Source of the DNA: Candidatus Opitulatrix roisinitermitis
Lineage (GTDB): Bacteria > Actinomycetota > Actinomycetes > Actinomycetales > Bifidobacteriaceae
Direction: 5' to 3'
Length of the DNA: 10,861 nt
Assembly (NCBI GenBank): GCA_031288055.1
Contig: JAITSD010000021.1
Location: 1 to 10,861, forward strand
The position numbers and the translations under genes are program-made. This document shows, in pieces, positions 1 to 4,268 of this stretch. The notes under the pieces were generated by a model. The model did not search any database. It worked only from the letters and a program-made list of their open reading frames with translations, and was not told where the DNA came from. Numbering within the stretch: the first letter of the stretch is position 1; every line of letters begins with the position of its first letter.

Positions 1-504
1 AAATTAAAAAATCCAGAAAAATATCAAGTGGTGGCTGATGTTTTAACAGGTCGCCCAGGCGTGGCTGAGGTCAGAGATCAAAGACAGCTTTTTGAACCTC
101 TATTTAAAACCTTAAATTCAACCAGTGCTTTATCAGCAGGTTTAGCGGTTATTATGCTTTTAGCTGCAGGTCTTTTAATTACCACCACAATTCGCCTTTC
201 AGCTCAGTCTAGGCGTCGCGAAACAGAAATTATGCGTTTAGTGGGAGCCAGTAATTCGTTTATTATGTTACCTTTTTTGTTAGAAGGCGTAATAGCAGCT
301 TTAATTGGCTCTCTTTTAGCATTTTTTATGTTAATGTTGGTGGTAAAGTTCTTTATAGATGATTGGTTAGGTTCGTCAATTCATTGGATTCGTTTTGTAA
401 ATTTAAATGATGTTTTATTAGTTTCGCCAATTCTGATTATAACTAGCGTGGTTTTATCAGCTTTAGCTTCATTTGTGACTTTAAAACGCTACACAAAAAT
501 CTAA
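1..504 (+). CDS. ftsX: Cell division protein FtsX, C-terminal part (5'-truncated by window edge)
   Basis: The reading frame is open from base 1, so the gene starts outside the window; about 167 residues are visible. They contain a short extracytoplasmic segment (GRPGVAEVRDQ), then three hydrophobic segments: around ALSAGLAVIMLLAAGLLI, around the PFLLEG stretch, and the last one before the basic tail LKRYTKI. The cytoplasmic loop RRRETEIMRLVGAS followed by PFLLEG is the hallmark of the FtsX permease family. FtsX pairs with the ATPase FtsE and, in many bacteria, activates a periplasmic or extracellular peptidoglycan hydrolase during division. The next gene encodes just such a coiled-coil M23 hydrolase, which supports the call. 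FtsE would be expected upstream, outside the window. Identification is firm; only the N-terminus is missing. Confidence 0.94.
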   Translation, partial: KLKNPEKYQVVADVLTGRPGVAEVRDQRQLFEPLFKTLNSTSALSAGLAVIMLLAAGLLITTTIRLSAQSRRRETEIMRLVGASNSFIMLPFLLEGVIAALIGSLLAFFMLMLVVKFFIDDWLGSSIHWIRFVNLNDVLLVSPILIITSVVLSALASFVTLKRYTKI

Positions 505-539
505 AAATTGGCTTTGTGGGTTTTACAAAAACTTTACTT

Positions 540-568
540 TTGGATTTTTTGGTGGTTTTTGATATGAT
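540..568 (+). promoter_or_regulatory. Possible sigma-70 promoter for the M23 gene
   Basis: A TATGAT -10-like hexamer lies at 563-568, with TTGGAT (only 3/6 to consensus) 17 bp upstream at 540-545. Transcription would then begin only a few bases before the ATG at 580, giving a nearly leaderless mRNA. This fits the lack of a Shine-Dalgarno sequence there. The -35 match is poor, so this remains a suggestion. Confidence 0.3.
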
Positions 569-579
569 AAAATATTTTT

Positions 580-1836
580 ATGAAAACTAGATTTTTAGCA
601 TTATTTACTGTACTAGTTTTAGCTATAATTAGTTTTGTCAATTATACTCCTAAAGCTTATTCTGATGAGTTATCAGATTTAGAAGCTAAGGCTAGAAATG
701 CCGCTAATTTAGCGGCAACTTTAGATGCAACTTTAGAATCGGTTCAAGGTGATATAGGTAAAATAATTCGTGATTTGATTATTACTAAGGATGAAATACC
801 TAAAGCTGATAAAGCAGCTAAAGAAGCTGATAAATCTTATAAAGTTAATCAACAAAAAGCTAATAGTCTAAAGAAGCGTTTAATCACAGCCGAAGCTTTA
901 AAAAAGAAAATAGTTCACGATGCTGCCACAGCTGGTGATATTATGAGTCAAGCCAGAGCTACGATTGCTAAACAAGCTAGAGAGTCATTAGGTGGAGATA
1001 CGGCTTTTCAAGATTTTGATGTTATTATTGGTTCAACTTCAGTTGATGAGTTTATTAATCGTATAGAGGTTAAAGATACAATTAATCGAGTTTCTTCAAG
1101 AGCTTTGAATGAAGCAGCTATTTTAAAATCAACCTCTTTGAATAAGCAAGAGAGAATTAAAGTGGTTGAGGAATTGGTGGCTAGTTTAAAAAAGGATGCC
1201 GATGTGGCTTTTGCCGCTGCTAAAGCTGATAAAGCTAGGGCAGATTTTGAACAGGTTAGATTACATTCTTTAAAAGCTAATTTGTCTCAAAGGCAAGCTG
1301 AATATGAGGCCAGAAAAGGTGAAATAGCTGCTCAGCAGGATAAAGTTAAAAAAGAGCAAGCAGCTTTTGAGGCTGAAATTGCTAAAAGACGACCATCAGG
1401 CGGCGGTGGTACAGGGCCAGCACCATCAAAAGGTTTTTTTGGGTATCCTCTGGGAGGTAATTTTATTGATTACGATAATTATGGCGAATCAACATGGGGC
1501 GGTTTACCTCATACAGGTGATGATTTAGCGTCATATTGTGGAGCACCAGTTTATGCTTCGGCAGCTGGTACTGTTATTTGGGCAGCCTCAGTGGCTTATG
1601 AAGGCGGTAATAATAAAGTTATCATTGACCATGGTACATTAGGCGGAACTAGGTATGAAAGTAGATATTCCCATTTAGCCTCATTTGCTACAGGTGCGGG
1701 AGCTAGAGTAAATAAGGGTCAAGTTATAGGCTACGAGGGAGCAACAGGTTGGGCAACGGGTTGTCATGTTCATTTTGAAATATTAATTAATGGCGGTTTT
1801 GTTAATCCTGAACCGTATCTTAGAGGCTGGTTATAA
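580..1836 (+). CDS. Secreted coiled-coil M23 peptidoglycan endopeptidase (FtsEX-associated, EnvC/PcsB-like role)
   Basis: This is a 418-aa protein. Residues 1-27 look like a signal peptide (MKTRF, hydrophobic core, then TPKAYS before the mature start). Residues about 29-270 are Ala/Lys/Glu-rich and predicted coiled coil, followed by a flexible GGGGTGPAPSKG linker (about 274-285). The LytM/M23 domain fills 286-418. Zinc ligands and catalytic residues are all present: H311 and D315 in HTGDD, H365 in RYSHL, and H396/H398 in GCHVHFE, so the enzyme should be an active zinc endopeptidase cutting stem-peptide crosslinks. This architecture directly after ftsX is the known arrangement for hydrolases gated by FtsEX at the septum; that partnership is inferred from context. 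No Shine-Dalgarno sequence precedes the ATG. Two cysteines (C320, C395) lie in the catalytic domain and might form a disulfide. Confidence 0.94.
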   Translation: MKTRFLALFTVLVLAIISFVNYTPKAYSDELSDLEAKARNAANLAATLDATLESVQGDIGKIIRDLIITKDEIPKADKAAKEADKSYKVNQQKANSLKKRLITAEALKKKIVHDAATAGDIMSQARATIAKQARESLGGDTAFQDFDVIIGSTSVDEFINRIEVKDTINRVSSRALNEAAILKSTSLNKQERIKVVEELVASLKKDADVAFAAAKADKARADFEQVRLHSLKANLSQRQAEYEARKGEIAAQQDKVKKEQAAFEAEIAKRRPSGGGGTGPAPSKGFFGYPLGGNFIDYDNYGESTWGGLPHTGDDLASYCGAPVYASAAGTVIWAASVAYEGGNNKVIIDHGTLGGTRYESRYSHLASFATGAGARVNKGQVIGYEGATGWATGCHVHFEILINGGFVNPEPYLRGWL

Positions 1837-1855
1837 ATACCAGATAAAGTTTGTT

Positions 1856-2794
1856 TTGAAAATATCAATTATAGGAGCGGGTGCAGTTGGATCTACCATA
1901 GTTTTTGCTTTAGCTCAAAAGGATTTAGCTAGACAAATTGTTTTATATGATATAAATGGTCAAAAAGCTGAAGCAGAAGCTTTAGATATGATACATGGGT
2001 CACAATTTTTACCTACTAATAATATAATTGGCACTGATGATATACAAGCTTTAATAAACTCTGATATTATAATTGTGACAGCTGGAGCTACTCAAAAAGA
2101 TGGTCAAACTCGTTTAGATTTAGCCCAAGCCACTTGTAATATAATGAAAAGTCTTTTGCCTAAAGTAGTTAGTTTAGCCCCGGAGGCAATTTATATTATG
2201 GTGGCTAATCCAGTAGATTTAGTTACTTATTATTCTTTAAAAATAACTGGACTGTCATGTCATAAGATGTTTGGCTCAGGTACCGTTCTAGATTCATCAA
2301 GATTAAGAACTTTAGTGGCTGAATTTTGTCAAGTTAGTGTTAAAAATGTCCACGCTTATGTGGTGGGTGAGCATGGCGATAGTGAAATACCTCTTTGGTC
2401 ATCGGCCGTTATTGCTGGAATAAATCTTTTAAATTGGGGAGAAGTTTATAATCGTCCAGCTTTAACTGATGCTATTAGGGATAATATAAAAAAAGAAGTA
2501 ATTAATGCAGGTTATGAAGTTATAAAGGGCAAAGGAGCCACAAATTATGCTATTGCTTTATCGTGTACTGAAATAGTCAGTGCCATTGTTCATGATGAGA
2601 AGCGTATAATGCCAGTTTCAACCCGTTTACAAAAATATTTAGGTATTTCTGATGTTTGCTTATCTGTGCCATCTATTTTATCACGCCAAGGAGTAGACAC
2701 TAGAGTAAATATACCTTTTTCGGATGATGAAAAAAGTCTTTTAGTTAAAAGTGCTCAAACTTTAAAAAAGGCTTTTACTAATATTGCAATTTAG
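1856..2794 (+). CDS. ldh: L-lactate dehydrogenase
   Basis: NAD-dependent L-lactate dehydrogenase, reducing pyruvate to lactate in the cytoplasm and regenerating NAD+ during fermentation. I choose the TTG at 1856. It gives 312 aa (the usual size) beginning MKISIIGAGAVG, right at the Rossmann strand, and leaves a 19-nt gap after the hydrolase stop. The in-frame ATG at 1790 would overlap the upstream gene by 47 nt and add 22 unrelated residues. Visible residues (numbered from TTG): GAGAVG 7-12, NAD-selecting D32, and Q80 in AGATQKDGQTRLDL. Q80 is the equivalent of Gln102, which marks lactate rather than malate dehydrogenase. Also visible are R86, N118 in NPVD, D146/R149 in LDSSR, catalytic H173 in GEHGDSE, and T229. 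Shine-Dalgarno pairing is weak. The tight spacing suggests cotranscription with the upstream gene. Confidence 0.95.
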   Translation: MKISIIGAGAVGSTIVFALAQKDLARQIVLYDINGQKAEAEALDMIHGSQFLPTNNIIGTDDIQALINSDIIIVTAGATQKDGQTRLDLAQATCNIMKSLLPKVVSLAPEAIYIMVANPVDLVTYYSLKITGLSCHKMFGSGTVLDSSRLRTLVAEFCQVSVKNVHAYVVGEHGDSEIPLWSSAVIAGINLLNWGEVYNRPALTDAIRDNIKKEVINAGYEVIKGKGATNYAIALSCTEIVSAIVHDEKRIMPVSTRLQKYLGISDVCLSVPSILSRQGVDTRVNIPFSDDEKSLLVKSAQTLKKAFTNIAI

Positions 2795-2811
2795 TATTTT
2801 AATTGATTTTT

Positions 2812-2880
2812 ATGAACTCTAAAGATAAATTATTAAAAAGTATTAATTTAATAAATAGATTTGGAATAAATAAAAGTTGA
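2812..2880 (+). CDS. Possible 22-aa upstream ORF before trmL
   Basis: A short ATG-initiated ORF (MNSKDKLLKSINLINRFG...) fills most of the 87-nt gap between ldh and trmL. It ends with TGA, and the trmL ATG follows after one base (TGAtATG). That spacing is typical of translational coupling, which could matter because trmL has no visible Shine-Dalgarno sequence. The ORF is very short, lysine/asparagine-rich and itself lacks a ribosome binding site, so it may be chance in AT-rich DNA. Function unknown. Confidence 0.2.
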   Translation: MNSKDKLLKSINLINRFGINKS

Positions 2881-2881
2881 T

Positions 2882-3361
2882 ATGATGAAAACTGATATTC
2901 CTCAGTTAGTTTATTTTGCACCGCAAATTGCTGGTAATACTGGGGCAGCAATTCGTTTATGTGCTAATGCTGGTTCTAATATTCATATAATTGCTCCTTT
3001 TGGTTTTGATTTAAATAATACTAAATTACGACGAGCTGGTCTAGATTATCACGATTTAGTTCATTTACAAACTCATAAAAATTTTGCAGATTTTTTAGAG
3101 TTTACTAATGCACCAACTCGTCGTATATGGGCTTTTAGAACTCAGGCTAAAATTAAATACACTGATATAAAATACGAGGCAAGTGATTATTTATTATTTG
3201 GTTGCGAGGCAACGGGTTTACCTGAATCGATTTGGTCAGATTCTCATATTACTGATTGTTTGTATATCCCTATGAGAAATAGTATAAGATCAATTAATTT
3301 GACTAATAGTGCCGCTATTGCTTTATATGAGACTTATCGTCAATTAGGTTTTCCTAAATAA
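2882..3361 (+). CDS. trmL: tRNA (cytidine(34)-2'-O)-methyltransferase TrmL (SPOUT family)
   Basis: At 159 aa this matches the compact single-domain TrmL/YibK type of SpoU-like (SPOUT) methyltransferase. Family motifs in order: GNTGAAIRLCANAG (18-31), LRRAGLDYHD (49-58), the AdoMet-site FGCEATGLP (106-114), and IPMRNSIRSINLTNSAA (129-145), which forms the knotted cofactor pocket, followed by YETYRQLGFP at the C-terminus. TrmL homodimers methylate the 2'-O of the wobble nucleotide (34) in certain tRNA-Leu species, using S-adenosylmethionine. The start could be either of two adjacent ATGs (2882 or 2885), with no clear Shine-Dalgarno sequence. It lies downstream of ldh on the same strand and may share its transcript. 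An AT-rich terminator follows. Confidence 0.92.
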   Translation: MMKTDIPQLVYFAPQIAGNTGAAIRLCANAGSNIHIIAPFGFDLNNTKLRRAGLDYHDLVHLQTHKNFADFLEFTNAPTRRIWAFRTQAKIKYTDIKYEASDYLLFGCEATGLPESIWSDSHITDCLYIPMRNSIRSINLTNSAAIALYETYRQLGFPK

Positions 3362-3365
3362 TAAG

Positions 3366-3450
3366 TAGCAAAAAATACTATATTTATAACAATTTTGTTA
3401 TTTTTAGAAATTAGTATGTCAAAAAGTTGAAATTGAAATATTTTTTGCTA
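3366..3450. repeat. Perfect 12-bp inverted repeat bracketing the trmL terminator
   Basis: TAGCAAAAAATA at 3366-3377 is exactly complementary to TATTTTTTGCTA at 3439-3450. Between them sits the smaller terminator hairpin, so the transcript could fold into a nested structure. The right arm also overlaps an imperfect inverted repeat, TTGCTAAACT (3445-3454) / AGTTGGCAA (3461-3469), so two alternative pairings compete for it. Confidence 0.55.
3386..3405 (+). terminator. AT-rich intrinsic terminator after trmL
   Basis: A perfect 7-bp inverted repeat, ATAACAA at 3386-3392 and TTGTTAT at 3395-3401, runs into a further TTTT, 25 bp past the trmL stop. The stem is weak (mostly A/T) with a very tight loop, so it may work only partly. 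It sits inside a wider 12-bp inverted repeat (3366-3377 / 3439-3450). Confidence 0.5.
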
Positions 3451-3494
3451 AACTATATTTAGTTGGCAAATATACTTTTTCTAGACTTGCTAAC
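3445..3494. promoter_or_regulatory. Cluster of TTGCTAA-type half-sites with a TATACT -10-like box
   Basis: TTGCTAAACT (3445-3454) and AGTTGGCAA (3461-3469) form an imperfect dyad. A third related half-site, TTGCTAAC, lies at 3487-3494. Between the second and third is TATACT (3471-3476), a good -10-like hexamer without a clear -35 at normal spacing. The arrangement resembles an operator around a promoter reading toward 3507, but no regulator is identified. In AT-rich DNA such motifs can arise by chance. Confidence 0.25.
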
Positions 3495-3616
3495 TAAAAG
3501 GAGAGAATGAGAAGAGAAAGAATAAGCAATGGCATAGGCTCGCCTTTATGTTTCATAATTACTATTAATAATTCATCTTTAAATAGAGCTTTGCGTTGGA
3601 CTTTTTCTAACTCCAT
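3494..3616 (-). CDS. Possible 40-aa small protein with hydrophobic C-terminus
   Basis: The minus-strand ORF begins MELEKVQRKALFKDELL, continues IVIMKHKGEPMP, and ends in a purely hydrophobic LLILSLLILSF tail. A charged helix-like start followed by a short hydrophobic segment is a plausible small membrane peptide, and the codon choice resembles coding DNA more than the overlapping + frame does. It has no ribosome binding site. A GC-rich stem-loop (3624-3659) lies just upstream of its ATG. It could equally be a remnant of a larger gene or chance. Function unknown. Confidence 0.2.
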   Translation of the reverse strand: MELEKVQRKALFKDELLIVIMKHKGEPMPLLILSLLILSF

Positions 3617-3755
3617 TTCTGTAGGGGTGGCGGCCAGCGTTCAAGTTAGCAGCCGCCCCAGAATAATTAAAGCTTGCAGTTTACTATTTTTTTGTATTTT
3701 AGATACAGTTTCGGAGCCAGAACCTTCAGTTTTACTTCAATATTTCAAGGGTTAA
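3507..3755 (+). CDS. Doubtful 82-aa hypothetical ORF
   Basis: An ATG at 3507 is preceded by a good AAGGAG (3498-3503), but only 3 nt away, which is short. The 82-residue product matches no family I recognise. Its composition (Ser/Ile/Arg-rich, no domain or signal pattern) looks unlike the neighbouring proteins. Its 3' half runs through a GC-rich stem-loop and one arm of a long inverted repeat, which argues against a real coding sequence. The opposite strand carries a 40-aa ORF (3494-3616) over its first half. I list it because of the ribosome-binding site, but it is more likely noncoding structured DNA or a leader. Confidence 0.2.
   Translation: MRRERISNGIGSPLCFIITINNSSLNRALRWTFSNSISVGVAASVQVSSRPRIIKACSLLFFCILDTVSEPEPSVLLQYFKG
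3624..3659. other. GC-rich stem-loop in AT-rich intergenic DNA
   Basis: GGTGGCGGC (3626-3634) pairs with GCCGCCCC (3652-3659): eight base pairs with one bulged T at 3628 and a 17-nt loop. The stem is almost pure G/C inside a region rich in A/T, so it should be a stable hairpin in RNA or single-stranded DNA on either strand. No T-run follows, so it is not a standard terminator. Confidence 0.5.
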
Positions 3756-3826
3756 AGAACAAGTGGCGGTTTGACCTTCCCCACTAACTGGCTCCGAAAC
3801 GCTAAAATTGCAAAAAAATAGTAAAC
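3679..3826. repeat. 148-bp element with 39-42-bp inverted-repeat arms
   Basis: The left arm (3679-3720) and right arm (3788-3826) are reverse complements at about 36 positions. There is a 16-bp block (GTTTACTATTTTTTTG and its complement), a 7-bp ATTTTAG block, and a 13-bp GC-richer block GTTTCGGAGCCAG / CTGGCTCCGAAAC. These are interrupted only by small bulges. The 67-nt centre holds two possible smaller hairpins (AACCTT...AAGGGTT, 3721-3752; AGTGG...CCACT, 3762-3785). No T-run follows either arm, so this is not a simple terminator. AATAATTAAA occurs at 3662-3671 and again at 3837-3846, just outside both arms, which may be a duplicated target. Candidates are a MITE-like or other nonautonomous element, or a structured RNA. 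Confidence 0.6.
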
Positions 3827-3830
3827 CGTT

Positions 3831-3963
3831 AAAAAAAATAATTAAATGTATATTGTAAAAACACTTAGATATTATTAGAAATAGTAATAAATATTAGATG
3901 AAACCTAAATAAAATTATAAATAATGGTAAAAACAAGAATATAAAAAAATAGAAAGGACTTAT
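3831..3963 (+). promoter_or_regulatory. AT-rich leader upstream of the SLH locus
   Basis: This stretch is very AT-rich and without a gene. It contains a short hairpin, TATTATTA-GAAA-TAGTAATA at 3870-3889 (8 pairs, one a G-U, closed by a GNRA-type GAAA loop). It ends in the ribosome-binding sequence GAAAGGA (3952-3958), 5 nt before the ATG at 3964. Several TATAAA-like boxes exist, but none has a convincing -35 partner, so the promoter position is unresolved. Confidence 0.35.
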
Positions 3964-4224
3964 ATGTATTACAATCAAAAAAATAATTACTTCAACAAAA
4001 AAGGGTTGATTATTTTTTTAAGTTTAATTGGATTATTATTTACAACAGTATTTTTTTATAATAGTAAATTGTCTTATGTATCTGAGCTTGTTGTTCCATC
4101 AAATATTAAATTGTTGAAAAATGGTAACAGTATTTTTTCTGATAATATTTTATGGTTGTATTATTTAGGTTTAATGGCTGGATTTAGGAATAACTATTTT
4201 AAATCAATAGTAATTAGGAAATAA
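3964..4224 (+). CDS. Truncated SLH-domain membrane-anchored protein (86-aa remnant)
   Basis: The ORF has a good ribosome-binding site (GAAAGGA) and a hydrophobic N-terminal segment (about residues 14-31) that could be a signal peptide or anchor. Residues 57-86 (IFSDNILWLYYLGLMAGF...) match the first half of the second SLH domain of the next gene (VFSEDILWLYYSDIASGY...): 12 of 25 positions are identical by eye. The ORF stops where that domain continues TREQM. The homology goes on after the stop (see the pseudogene entry), so the gene is a decayed copy of an SLH surface protein. It lacks the FN3-like domain, other SLH domains and repeats seen in the neighbour. An expressed peptide would have a membrane anchor but no working wall-binding domain. 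Confidence 0.6.
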   Translation: MYYNQKNNYFNKKGLIIFLSLIGLLFTTVFFYNSKLSYVSELVVPSNIKLLKNGNSIFSDNILWLYYLGLMAGFRNNYFKSIVIRK

Positions 4225-4256
4225 ATAGCTATTTTTTATGTATAAACTAGCGGATA
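4132..4256 (+). pseudogene. SLH-domain remnant interrupted by a nonsense codon and a frameshift
   Basis: Aligned to the SLH2 coding sequence of the downstream gene (4981-5110), the fragment reads through SIVIRK, a TAA at 4222-4224 where the intact copy has a Gln codon, then IAIF (intact: MAIF). After one extra T in the T-run at 4232-4237 it reads MYKLAD (intact: LYKLAG). A nonsense change plus a 1-nt homopolymer insertion would therefore restore a normal SLH domain end. The Shine-Dalgarno sequence of the next gene follows directly. Confidence 0.65.
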
Positions 4257-4257
4257 T

Positions 4258-4263
4258 AAGGAG
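4258..4263 (+). promoter_or_regulatory. Strong ribosome-binding site for the 812-aa surface protein
   Basis: AAGGAG lies 5 nt before the ATG at 4269, which fixes that start. It contrasts with the absence of such a site before the ftsX-linked hydrolase, ldh and trmL. Confidence 0.75.
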
Positions 4264-4268
4264 AAATA

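Noticed and set aside
1790..1855. Upstream ATG as the start of ldh (334 aa)
   Set aside because: It overlaps the M23 gene by 47 nt and adds residues with no place before the Rossmann strand; TTG at 1856 gives the normal LDH length and N-terminus.
3640..3651. Possible tRNA T-arm (GTTCAAGTT)
   Set aside because: No acceptor stem, anticodon arm or CCA-adjacent pairing can be drawn around it.
3679..3826. Integron attC site
   Set aside because: The outer ends do not match the RYYYAAC / GTTRRRY core boxes, and no integrase or cassette is visible.
3679..3826. Simple intrinsic terminator
   Set aside because: The stem is far longer than usual and no T-run follows on either strand.
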